From Chlorobiota bacterium (GTDB taxonomy: Bacteria; Bacteroidota; Bacteroidia; Bacteroidales; B39-G9): a DNA stretch of 56,845 bases. The notes beneath the pieces were generated by a model. That model was not told the origin of the DNA and searched no databases. It saw only the letters and a program-made list of their open reading frames with translations. The stretch is from positions 1-56,845 of the forward strand of contig JAADFW010000145.1 of NCBI GenBank assembly GCA_013152655.1. The letters run 5' to 3'. Made by a program: the position numbers and the translations under genes. Below are positions 1 through 7,971 of the stretch, piece by piece; within the stretch, counting starts at the first letter, position 1; every line of letters starts with the position of its first letter.

Positions 1-1
1 G

Positions 2-34
2 TACCTTGAAAAAGGTGAATTGCTAAACAAATAA
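2..34 (+). CDS. C-terminal end of a probable RuvX/YqgF Holliday junction resolvase-like protein (partial)
   Basis: Only ten codons and a stop lie inside the window, reading YLEKGELLNK. RuvX (YqgF) proteins of Bacteroidota usually end in a similar ILQSYLE-type tail, and ruvX often sits directly before def in this phylum. The assignment therefore rests on a very short match plus gene order. The family is an RNase H-fold protein linked to rRNA processing or recombination. The next gene, def, starts 143 bp downstream in the same direction. The frame could also be an accidental open stretch. Confidence 0.4.
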   Translation, partial: YLEKGELLNK

Positions 35-177
35 GTGTTTGTGAAACAGAATGATTAACAGCACTAATTACAAGAATTAGATTCTAAAATATTTTATACT
101 AATTAAAAAATTATTTTTTTTACAGTTTAAGAATAACTATTAATTATTTTTGCACATTATTTTAACTTATTTATTTT

Positions 178-735
178 ATGATTTTTCCAGTATATGCATA
201 CGGGTCATCGGTTCTTCGGAAAGTTGCAAAGAATATTGAAAAAGACTACGCTGGATTAGCTGAGTTTATTAAGAACATGTTTGAAACCATGAACTCTTCT
301 GACGGCGTAGGTTTAGCAGCACCACAAATTGGAAAATCAATTCGGTTATTTGTTGTTGATGCTTCGCCTCTTGCTGAAGATGAACCTGAATTAGAGGGGT
401 TTAAAAAAGTTTTTATTAATGCACATATTGTTGAACAAAGGGGTGAAGAATGGGAATTTAATGAAGGTTGTTTAAGCATACCGGGTATTAGAGAAGATAT
501 AAAAAGAAAGCCGGAAATTACCATTCAATATTATGATGAAAACTTTAATTATAAAGAAGAATTTTTTGATGGAATAAAAGCCAGGATCATACAGCATGAA
601 TATGATCATTTAGATGGAATTTTATTTACTGATAAAGTAACTCCCATTAAAAAACGTTTATTAAAAAATAAATTAGCTGCTATAAGCAAAGGAAAAGTTG
701 ACGTAAAATATAAAATGATTTTTCCAAAAAAATAA
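178..735 (+). CDS. def: Peptide deformylase
   Basis: Removes the N-terminal formyl group from nascent proteins in the cytoplasm, using a bound divalent metal. All three family motifs are present: GVGLAAPQIG near residue 43, EGCLSIPG near residue 98 (Cys metal ligand) and QHEYDHLDG near residue 138 (two His ligands and the catalytic Glu). The length of 185 residues is normal. The ATG at 178 begins the usual MIFPVYAYGSSVLR start. A TATTTTTG element at 145-152 resembles a Bacteroidota -7 box, but no clear -33 element goes with it. The gene is followed 41 bp later by a TPR lipoprotein gene, a pairing common in Bacteroidota. Confidence 0.97.
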   Translation: MIFPVYAYGSSVLRKVAKNIEKDYAGLAEFIKNMFETMNSSDGVGLAAPQIGKSIRLFVVDASPLAEDEPELEGFKKVFINAHIVEQRGEEWEFNEGCLSIPGIREDIKRKPEITIQYYDENFNYKEEFFDGIKARIIQHEYDHLDGILFTDKVTPIKKRLLKNKLAAISKGKVDVKYKMIFPKK

Positions 736-776
736 ATTATTAATTATTAATATAACCTCTTTAATACTCTATCAAA

Positions 777-1304
777 ATGTTGAAAAAATTATTTATTGCA
801 TTAATCCCATTTATCATTTTTACTTCGTGTAATACAAAAAAAAGTGAAAAAGCAGAAGCTAATATGAAAATACAAAAATTAGAATCGGAAATTATTGCAG
901 ATACTACCGGTTTTATTAACAAGAAAGGAGCAAAACAATTATTAGAACTTTATGATGATTATGCCAAAAAGTATGAAATGGATAGTTTAGCTCCCCGCTA
1001 TTTATTTAAAGCAGGCGAATTAGCCATGAATTTAAATTTTTCTACTAAAGCGCTTGATTTTTTAAATCGTTTAGAAAATAAATACCCCAAAAGTGCAAAA
1101 ATGCCTTACTGTATTTTTTTTCAGGCTTTTATTTATGAAAATCAACTTAAAAATTTAGGCCAGGCAAAAATTTATTATCAAAAATTTATCGATAATTACC
1201 CAACCCACGAATTAGTTGATGATGCTAAAATATCAATAAGTAATTTAGGAAAATCGTTAGATGATATAATTAAAGGTTTTGATGAACAGAAAAAGGATGA
1301 ATAG
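777..1304 (+). CDS. TPR-type lipoprotein
   Basis: The protein has a short SPII signal peptide ending in FTSC, so it should be lipid-anchored. The rest (175 residues in all) is helical. It contains tetratricopeptide-like units, for example around LAPRYLFKAGELAMNL and YPKSAKMPYCIFFQAFIYE, and resembles the BamD/YbgF-type TPR fold. This suggests a periplasmic scaffold or adaptor, but no partner can be named from sequence alone. It lies between def and comEC on the same strand and is probably co-transcribed with def. BamD itself is longer, about 250 residues, so this is not the canonical BamD. Confidence 0.75.
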   Translation: MLKKLFIALIPFIIFTSCNTKKSEKAEANMKIQKLESEIIADTTGFINKKGAKQLLELYDDYAKKYEMDSLAPRYLFKAGELAMNLNFSTKALDFLNRLENKYPKSAKMPYCIFFQAFIYENQLKNLGQAKIYYQKFIDNYPTHELVDDAKISISNLGKSLDDIIKGFDEQKKDE

Positions 1305-1370
1305 TATTCCTCCTTTACTTTCTTTCAACAATCTCTTAAAAAAACGTAACTAACCATTAAATTGTTTTGT

Positions 1371-3512
1371 ATGAATTTCAGCCCGGAAATTCATAAGGTT
1401 CCTTTTATTAGATTATTAATTCCATTTTTATTTGGAATTATATTTCAGATATACTTCCCCTTAAAATTATACTACCCTGCTATTGTGCTGGTATCAGCAA
1501 TTATTATTGCTATTTTAGCCTATACAGTAACGTTTTATAAGAAAAAAATCAACCTGTTTCTTATAAATGATATTTTAACTTTCTTTTTACTATTTACTTT
1601 TGGTTTATTTCTGGTAAGTCATTCTAATTCTAAATTAGAAAAATTACAACAATATGACTTAACAAGCGGAACAATTATAGCTGATATTACAGAATCACCG
1701 GTTATTAAAGAAAAATCGGTAAAAACAATACTAAATGTAACTGCTATTAAAAGTCAGGATAAATGGATTGCAACAAGCGGAAAAGTTATTGCCTATTTGG
1801 AAAAAGACAGTTTATCTGAAAAATTAGTTTATGGAAACCGGTTGATTATGGATGCCAGTTTCGATAGTATTGACAACCCCAAAAACCCACAAGAGTTTAA
1901 TTACAAGAAGTATATGGCATTTCATCTAATATCCAGGCAAACATATTTAAAGTCAGGACACTGGAAATTAATTGGGAAAAACCACGGTAACAAATTAAAA
2001 GTATTAGCTGAAAGCTACCGAAAAAAGCTCATTAATATTTATTTAAAAAATGGAATAAAAAACAAAGAGTTTGCCGTATTATCAGCATTAACCTTAGGAT
2101 ATAAAGATAAATTAGATGCTGAAACCAAAAAATCTTATTCAGCTTCAGGAGCAATGCATTTATTAGCCGTTTCAGGATTGCATATAGGGATTTTATATCT
2201 GCTTTTATCGTCTTTACTTAAATTCATGCCAAAAACAAAAAGTTGGAAAATAATAAAAGTCATTATTCTTTTAAGTAGCTTATGGTTTTATGCATTAATA
2301 ACAGGCCTTCCTCCTTCTGCTTTCAGGTCAAGCCTTATGTTTAGCCTTATTATAATAGGAAATTCACTAAAAAGATACCCGAGCATCTACAACACCATTG
2401 CCGCATCTGCATTTATTTTATTAACTATTAATCCATTTATTGTTACAGAAGTAGGATTCCAATTGTCATATTTTGCAGTTATCGCTATTGTATTTTTTCA
2501 ACCAAAGATTAGTCGTATTTTTCATTTTAAACATAAAATACCGAAAAAATTATGGGATATTGTTGCCGTATCCATTGCTGCCCAAATTGGAACCGCTCCG
2601 GTTGCCCTTTTCTATTTTCATCAGTTCCCTGTATATTTTTTATTAACTAACTTTATAGTTTTACCTGTTGCTTTTATACTAATTTTTGCTTCTATTGGTT
2701 TGTTTATATTTTCATTTATCACCCCTGTTGCACATTTTATTGCCCTTTTTATTATTTATCTGTTAAAATTTCTTAATTCCTCAGTTCATATTATCGAAAA
2801 CTTACCCTTCTCTATTATACCTAATATTTCTTTTACCTTTTTGCAAGTAATAGTTTTATATATAGCCATATTGTTACTGAGTGCTTTTATTGTCACCAAA
2901 AACAAAAAATTAATTAGTTATACACTTCTTAGCTTTATTACATTTTTTATAATTTCCGATATAAGATATTACAAAACAATCTCGCAGCGTTATTTCATTG
3001 TTTATAATATTAATAATGTGTCGGCTTATAATTTTATTAACGGAAAAGATAATTTACTGATATCAGACATTGAAAAACAAGATAAAAACCTTGATTTTCA
3101 TGTAAAAAATAACTGGATTTATTTAGGAACTAACCAGGAGCAGATTATTAATCTTAAATATCTTGAAAATCCAAAATGGATTGCAAAAGAATTGAAAATA
3201 TTGCTTTCACAAAATATTTTTTACAAAAAAGGCTTTCTGCAATTTTATAATAAAAGAATTGTGCTTTATAACCAGGCTAATTTCAATCGTTATTTTACAC
3301 AGAAATTAAAAACAGATTATATTGTTTTATCAAAGAATAGTCATCCTGACCTGCATTATATCTCCTCTAACCTGGTTTTTAACAAATTAATTTTTGATTC
3401 ATCATTCAGTAGAAAACAATTGAATTCTTTAATTTCCGATTGCAAAAAATTAAATATTCCTTATTACTCTGTAAAAAATAATGGTGCTTTTCAAATTTCA
3501 ATAAATGACTAA
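1371..3512 (+). CDS. comEC: ComEC/Rec2-family DNA uptake channel, without an active C-terminal nuclease domain
   Basis: ComEC forms the inner-membrane channel for single-stranded DNA during natural transformation. An N-terminal DUF4131 region with about three membrane segments and a soluble loop (GKVIAYLEKD) is followed by the Competence domain, which carries the hallmark AMHLLAVSGLHIGILY near residue 265 and many membrane segments. The last ~170 residues look like a decayed beta-lactamase-like fold and show no HxHxDH metal motif. The ORF track starts at a TTG at 1362; the ATG at 1371 (MNFSPEIHKVPF) is preferred. The gene ends before a palindromic gap and trkA. Confidence 0.9.
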   Translation: MNFSPEIHKVPFIRLLIPFLFGIIFQIYFPLKLYYPAIVLVSAIIIAILAYTVTFYKKKINLFLINDILTFFLLFTFGLFLVSHSNSKLEKLQQYDLTSGTIIADITESPVIKEKSVKTILNVTAIKSQDKWIATSGKVIAYLEKDSLSEKLVYGNRLIMDASFDSIDNPKNPQEFNYKKYMAFHLISRQTYLKSGHWKLIGKNHGNKLKVLAESYRKKLINIYLKNGIKNKEFAVLSALTLGYKDKLDAETKKSYSASGAMHLLAVSGLHIGILYLLLSSLLKFMPKTKSWKIIKVIILLSSLWFYALITGLPPSAFRSSLMFSLIIIGNSLKRYPSIYNTIAASAFILLTINPFIVTEVGFQLSYFAVIAIVFFQPKISRIFHFKHKIPKKLWDIVAVSIAAQIGTAPVALFYFHQFPVYFLLTNFIVLPVAFILIFASIGLFIFSFITPVAHFIALFIIYLLKFLNSSVHIIENLPFSIIPNISFTFLQVIVLYIAILLLSAFIVTKNKKLISYTLLSFITFFIISDIRYYKTISQRYFIVYNINNVSAYNFINGKDNLLISDIEKQDKNLDFHVKNNWIYLGTNQEQIINLKYLENPKWIAKELKILLSQNIFYKKGFLQFYNKRIVLYNQANFNRYFTQKLKTDYIVLSKNSHPDLHYISSNLVFNKLIFDSSFSRKQLNSLISDCKKLNIPYYSVKNNGAFQISIND

Positions 3513-3528
3513 AGATTGCTTAAAGTCA

Positions 3529-3548
3529 TTTTACACACATGTGTAAAA
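3529..3548. promoter_or_regulatory. Perfect palindrome TTTTACACA-CA-TGTGTAAAA between comEC and trkA
   Basis: Two exact 9-bp arms are separated by 2 bp. The site lies 17 bp after the comEC stop and 127 bp before trkA. The two-base spacer suits a dimeric DNA-binding protein better than an RNA hairpin. As RNA it could still form a small stem that ends comEC transcription, but the downstream T run is poor. Confidence 0.45.
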
Positions 3549-3619
3549 GTTTTCATAAAACTATAAAATACCAACATTAACAATAAATTATTTCTGTTTG
3601 ATAAAATATTTCAACAAGC

Positions 3620-3652
3620 TTTGTTATTTTTATAATAGTTTGTTTTAATTTG
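3620..3652 (+). promoter_or_regulatory. Possible trkA promoter (TTTG-N21-TTAATTTG)
   Basis: A TTTG at 3620-3623 is followed after 21 bp by TTAATTTG at 3645-3652. That is one mismatch from the Bacteroidota -7 consensus TAnnTTTG. It would place the transcription start about 15 bp before the trkA ATG, giving a very short leader. Confidence 0.4.
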
Positions 3653-3674
3653 CCAATTAATTTAATTCACACTA

Positions 3675-5015
3675 ATGAGAATAATAATAGCAGGAGCAGG
3701 AGAAGTTGGTACACATTTGGCTAAAATGTTATCATCTCATAAACATGACATTACTGTAATTGATACTGATGAAGACAAATTAACTGCTATAAGTAGCCAT
3801 TTTGATATTCTAACCGTTCTGGGTTCGTGTACTTCATTTGAAAAATTAAAAGAAACAGGTATTAAAAAATCCGATTTGTTTATTAGTGTAACTCACACAG
3901 AAGAAATAAACATAACTGCCGCATTACTGGGGAAAAAATTAGGTGCAAAAAAATCAATAGCACGAATTAATAATTTTGAATATCTGGAACCTGAAAATAA
4001 AGCTCATTTTATAAGCCTTGGAATTGATTCATTGATTTATCCGCAAAAACTGGCAGCCAGAGAAATTGTAAACCTATTAAAGCAAACCGGAACAACAGAA
4101 ATGTTTGATTTTTCGGGAGGCAAATTATCGCTTTATGTAATTAAATTAGAAGAAGATGCACCTATTATTAATAAAACTTTAAAAGAAGCATCAAGCCTTG
4201 CAAAAAATTTTGATTACAGGGCAGTAGCTATTACCAGAGACGGAGATACAATTATTCCGCGCGGTGATGATATTTTTAAGGTAAATGATTTGATTTATGT
4301 AATTACTAACCAGTCTGGTGTACCAGACTTAATGCAATATTCAGGCAAAAAGAAAATACATATTAAAAATATTATGATAATGGGCGGTAGCCGAATTGGA
4401 CTCAGGACCGCAATGGAATTAGAAGATCAATTTAATATAAAGCTGATTGAAATAAGTCGCAGTCGTTGCAATTTTATTACCAGCCTGCTGAAAAACACAT
4501 TACTCATAAATGGTGATGGAAGAGATATTGAACTCTTAGAAGAAGAAGGAATTAGAAAAATGGATGCATTTATTGCTGCCACAGGAAATTCTGAAACCAA
4601 TATTTTATCTTGCCTCCATGCCAAACAAATGGGTGTTAAAAAAACTATAGCCGAAGTAGAAAACATTGATTATATTGATTTGGCCGATAATATTGGAGTT
4701 GACACAATTATAAATAAAAAATTAATTGCGGCAAGCCATATTTCACGCTTTACAATGAATGCCGAAGTAGAAAACATTGTTTGTTTAACCGGTGCCGATG
4801 CAGAAGTTTTAGAATTTGTAGTAAAAGAAAATGCAAAAATCACTAAAAAACCACTAAAGTCAATTCGCTTTCCTAAAGATGCTATTATTGGTGGAGTTAT
4901 ACGTGGCAATTCAAGTTTTATTGCTACCGGAAATACTGAAATAAAAAGCCACGATAAAGTAGTTATTTTTGTATTACCTTCGGCAATGTCTAAAGTTGAA
5001 AAATATTTTAACTAA
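3675..5015 (+). CDS. trkA: Trk potassium uptake system, NAD-binding regulatory subunit TrkA
   Basis: Peripheral membrane protein that gates the TrkH potassium channel in response to nucleotides. The 446 residues hold two RCK units. The first Rossmann domain opens with IIAGAGEVGTHLAK (GxGxxG), the second near residue 235 with IMGGSRIGLRTAMEL, and each is followed by an RCK_C domain (for example around DRAVAITRDGDTIIPRG and ENAKITKKPLKSI). The tandem arrangement and length are typical of TrkA. It is 9 bp from trkH, so the two are almost certainly one operon. Confidence 0.96.
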   Translation: MRIIIAGAGEVGTHLAKMLSSHKHDITVIDTDEDKLTAISSHFDILTVLGSCTSFEKLKETGIKKSDLFISVTHTEEINITAALLGKKLGAKKSIARINNFEYLEPENKAHFISLGIDSLIYPQKLAAREIVNLLKQTGTTEMFDFSGGKLSLYVIKLEEDAPIINKTLKEASSLAKNFDYRAVAITRDGDTIIPRGDDIFKVNDLIYVITNQSGVPDLMQYSGKKKIHIKNIMIMGGSRIGLRTAMELEDQFNIKLIEISRSRCNFITSLLKNTLLINGDGRDIELLEEEGIRKMDAFIAATGNSETNILSCLHAKQMGVKKTIAEVENIDYIDLADNIGVDTIINKKLIAASHISRFTMNAEVENIVCLTGADAEVLEFVVKENAKITKKPLKSIRFPKDAIIGGVIRGNSSFIATGNTEIKSHDKVVIFVLPSAMSKVEKYFN

Positions 5016-5024
5016 ATTTATTCC

Positions 5025-6473
5025 ATGATTAACTACCGTGTTGTATTTAATATCATGGGCAGATTATTGATAATTGAAAGCATTTTTATGCTTTTATCTG
5101 CACTTTTGCCTGTAATTTACAATGAACCAGATCTTTCTCCAATATTAATTTCTACAGGAATAACTTTTTGTTTTGGTATAGCATTAACTCTGTTAATAAA
5201 AAAATCGAAAACGCAGTTTGGCAAACGCGAAGGGTATATTATTGTTAGTTTAGTATGGGTTGTATTTTCTTTTTTTGGAGCATTGCCTTTTTATTTAAGC
5301 CATTACATTCCTTCTTTTACCGATGCATTTTTTGAAACCATATCGGGTTTTACTACAACAGGAGCCTCTATTTTAAACGATATTGAAGCATTGCCTCATG
5401 GCATGCTTTTTTGGCGCAGTATTATTCAATGGATGGGAGGAATGGGAATTATCGTTTTATCAATTGCTATTCTGCCAATGTTAGGCATCGGTGGAATGCA
5501 ATTATTTATTGCTGAAGTTCCCGGATTATCACCTGATAAATTGCATCCTAAAATTAAAGAAACAGCAAAAAGATTATGGGGAATTTATGTTCTTTTTACT
5601 ATCGCAGAAATTATTTTTCTTCTGTTGGGAGGAATGAATCTTTTTGATTCAATTTGTCATTCATTTACCACTATGGCAACGGGAGGATTTTCAACTAAAC
5701 AAGCAAGTATTGCTTATTACAACTCCTCGTACATACATTATGTAATTGTTGTATTTATGTTTATTGCCGGAACTAATTTTACTTTGTCATATTTTGCCTT
5801 AAAACTAAATTTTAAAAAAATCTGGAAAAACGAAGAATTCAAATTCTATTTTTATGTAATTGCCGTTTACACACTTTTAATAACAATTGACCTTTATATA
5901 CATCACAGCCAGACTTTGAAAATTGCATTTAGAGATTCTCTTTTCCAGGTTGTTTCTATTGTAACAACAACCGGTTTTGTTACAGCAGATTATCTGTCAT
6001 GGTTGCCATTTCTGGGAATAGCAATATTTACCCTTATGTTTTTTGGTGGTTCTTCAGGTTCAACCGGCGGTGGAATTAAAATGGTAAGAATATTATTAGT
6101 ATTAAAAAACAGTCTTTACGAATTAAAAAGATTAGTTCATCCTAATGCAGTTATTCCCATTCAATTGAATAAAAAAACTGTTTCGCAGGAAATAATACTC
6201 AATGTTTTAGCTTTTATCGTCTTTTATATATTGCTTTTTGCTATTGGTGTAATTATTATGTCAGCTGTTGGTTTAAATCTCGATTCGTCAATGGGTGCTG
6301 TTGCTGCCACACTTGGTAATATTGGCCCGGGAATTGGCTCTGTTGGCCCAATGTTTAATTTTGCCCATGTCCACCCTATTGGGAAATGGGTTTTATCCTT
6401 TTTTATGATTGTTGGCCGGCTTGAGCTATTTACTGTTCTAATCCTTTTCTCTCCGTCTTTTTGGAAAAAATAA
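5025..6473 (+). CDS. trkH: Trk potassium uptake channel TrkH
   Basis: Inner-membrane potassium-translocating subunit. The four pore-loop selectivity-filter segments of the TrkH/KtrB superfamily can be seen in order: SGFTTTGAS, TTMATGGFST, VTTTGFVT and LGNIGPG. The length is 482 residues, usual for TrkH, with about ten to twelve membrane segments. It begins 9 bp after trkA, and its end is closely followed by the acylphosphatase gene. This gives a complete two-component K+ uptake module. Confidence 0.96.
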   Translation: MINYRVVFNIMGRLLIIESIFMLLSALLPVIYNEPDLSPILISTGITFCFGIALTLLIKKSKTQFGKREGYIIVSLVWVVFSFFGALPFYLSHYIPSFTDAFFETISGFTTTGASILNDIEALPHGMLFWRSIIQWMGGMGIIVLSIAILPMLGIGGMQLFIAEVPGLSPDKLHPKIKETAKRLWGIYVLFTIAEIIFLLLGGMNLFDSICHSFTTMATGGFSTKQASIAYYNSSYIHYVIVVFMFIAGTNFTLSYFALKLNFKKIWKNEEFKFYFYVIAVYTLLITIDLYIHHSQTLKIAFRDSLFQVVSIVTTTGFVTADYLSWLPFLGIAIFTLMFFGGSSGSTGGGIKMVRILLVLKNSLYELKRLVHPNAVIPIQLNKKTVSQEIILNVLAFIVFYILLFAIGVIIMSAVGLNLDSSMGAVAATLGNIGPGIGSVGPMFNFAHVHPIGKWVLSFFMIVGRLELFTVLILFSPSFWKK

Positions 6474-6481
6474 ACACCTTT

Positions 6482-6760
6482 ATGGAAAAAATTGCAAATG
6501 AAATAATGGTTTATGGTATTGTACAGGGAGTTGGGTTTCGTTTCCAAACATTACAAGCAGCTGATAATTTTAATATTTCAGGATTTGTAAGAAATGAACG
6601 AGATGGTTCAGTTTACATATTTGCTGAAGCTGCAAAAGAAAATATGAACGCTTTTATTAACTGGTGTAAAAACGGGCCTTTATATGCTCGCGTTTCAAAA
6701 GTTAATGTGGTGGCAACTGAACCAAAAGGATTATCTGGATTTGAAATAAAAAGAACTTAA
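6482..6760 (+). CDS. acyP: Acylphosphatase
   Basis: Small cytoplasmic enzyme that hydrolyses acyl phosphates. The signature YGIVQGVGFRFQ supplies the phosphate-binding loop and catalytic Arg20, and GFVRNERDGSV supplies catalytic Asn38. These are 18 residues apart, as in the family. The product is 92 residues. The ORF track begins at a TTG (6461) inside trkH, but the ATG at 6482 fits the family length and starts 8 bp after the trkH stop. It is therefore probably the third gene of the trk operon; no functional link to potassium is evident. Confidence 0.92.
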   Translation: MEKIANEIMVYGIVQGVGFRFQTLQAADNFNISGFVRNERDGSVYIFAEAAKENMNAFINWCKNGPLYARVSKVNVVATEPKGLSGFEIKRT

Positions 6761-6774
6761 AAACCATACTTTAA

Positions 6775-6820
6775 AAGCCACAGATTCACTAATTTAAAAT
6801 ATTCTGTGAATCCGTAGCTT
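6775..6820. terminator. Imperfect hairpin between two convergent genes
   Basis: Arms of 15 nt (AAGCCACAGATTCAC and its near reverse complement at 6806-6820) pair at 13 positions around a 16-nt loop. There is no clear T tract on either side. The position between convergent genes suggests a bidirectional terminator, or a remnant of a dispersed intergenic repeat. Confidence 0.45.
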
Positions 6821-6943
6821 ATTCTAACTCTATAAACACTGATTAATTGCTAAAATTTATAAACTATCCACTTTTCCTCTTCGTTTTTTACAGGGCTTTG
6901 TTGTCCCTTCTAAAGTCTTCATACTGAAAAGACTGCTTTCTAC

Positions 6944-7408
6944 CTAATTGTCAAAACTTGAAGTTTTCGAAAAATAGTATTTTACCTTTGCTTCCCAATC
7001 GGAATCACTTAGAGATAATACTTCTATTTTTGCATAACCATCCTGGCATTTAACAACATAACTATGTCCTGCTAATAATGGGTTTATTAATGTATCCCAA
7101 TCTGCCGGAGCTCCACTAATAGTTGATAAACCAACTGTGCCAAAGTCTTTTTGTTCATTACTTAATCCATTCTGGTCGTTTCTCCACCAATAACCGGATT
7201 CATAATTAGGATTTGTTCCTCCTCCCGGATACCAGCTAATAACCTCACCATCATTATTCGTCCAATTTACAGTATCAGAAATACCTGCTGAAAAGTCAAA
7301 CCCAAAATGAGTGATTGTAGCTTCAGGATAAGTAAAATCATCATTTTTATTACAACTTATAAAAGCAGCAACAACAAATGCAAATAAAACTAAACTAAAT
7401 TTTTTCAT
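6944..7408 (-). CDS. Hypothetical lipoprotein
   Basis: Not recognised. The protein has a signal peptide with lipobox FISC and a mature start CNKNDDF. The Lys and acidic pair just after the Cys resemble the lipoprotein export signal that sends Bacteroidota lipoproteins to the cell surface. The mature part (about 135 residues) is rich in Trp, Gly, Asn and Asp, with the segments WYPGGGTNPNYESGYWW and YAKIEVLSLSDSDWEAKVKY, and is probably a beta-rich fold. It stands alone between convergent acyP and divergent actA. Confidence 0.7.
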   Translation of the reverse strand: MKKFSLVLFAFVVAAFISCNKNDDFTYPEATITHFGFDFSAGISDTVNWTNNDGEVISWYPGGGTNPNYESGYWWRNDQNGLSNEQKDFGTVGLSTISGAPADWDTLINPLLAGHSYVVKCQDGYAKIEVLSLSDSDWEAKVKYYFSKTSSFDN

Positions 7409-7908
7409 TTTAAAAAAGGTTTAATTAGTAATTAATTTGAAATAAACATTTATGGAATACAAAATATTTTTAAATACGACAATCTCAATTCTTTGTTACT
7501 AAACATTTGCATATAAAAATAATCTTGTTTTTAGCTAATTATTTTTAAAATGATTATACGTGATAATCTATTGAGCATTTACAATTATCTATTTTTTATC
7601 TGTCGTTTTTATATTGTCAAATTAGCCTATTCAGTTTAAAAATATTGTTATGTCTAAAATTCAACAGCACACAGAATTCTCCCAGCTTTATTGCAAAATA
7701 TTGCCCATACCATAAATATTTTGATATTTATTAAGGTAAAAAGATGTTTTTATCCGATATTTATTTAAATTTGACACATAAATAAAAAAGCAACCACTTA
7801 CGGTGTATTTTATTGATTTAATGCTACTTAAAATAAATATACCATCATAATAATTCATTTTTGTTTTTTATAAATAAAATTTATCTTTGATATTCTTCAG
7901 AAATTTAA
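7409..7908. other. 500-bp intergenic region between a lipoprotein gene and the act operon
   Basis: No coding potential or RNA gene is recognisable. The stretch is very AT-rich. It holds the act promoter at its right end and a second TAAATTTG at 7766-7773 with only a TTTT in the -33 position, which could be an alternative promoter. The left end must contain the promoter of the minus-strand lipoprotein gene, but no good match was found. Confidence 0.6.
7860..7889 (+). promoter_or_regulatory. Promoter of the alternative complex III operon (TTTG-N18-TATCTTTG)
   Basis: TTTG at 7860-7863 and TATCTTTG at 7882-7889 match the Bacteroidota -33 and -7 elements (TTTG and TAnnTTTG) with an 18-bp spacer. 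Transcription would start near 7896. That leaves 13 nt before the ATG at 7909, or about 76 nt before the preferred start at 7972. Confidence 0.65.
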
Positions 7909-7971
7909 ATGATACAATTATTTAATATTATGAATATTCTTTCCAGGCTAAAAACAAGTAAATTATTCCCA

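Noticed and set aside
1362-1370. TTG start of comEC proposed by the ORF track
   Set aside because: An ATG three codons later gives a family-like start; the TTG extension adds only Phe-Cys.
7909-7971. Longer ActA start at 7909
   Set aside because: It places 21 residues in front of a well-formed signal peptide and leaves a leader of only about 13 nt; not fully excluded.
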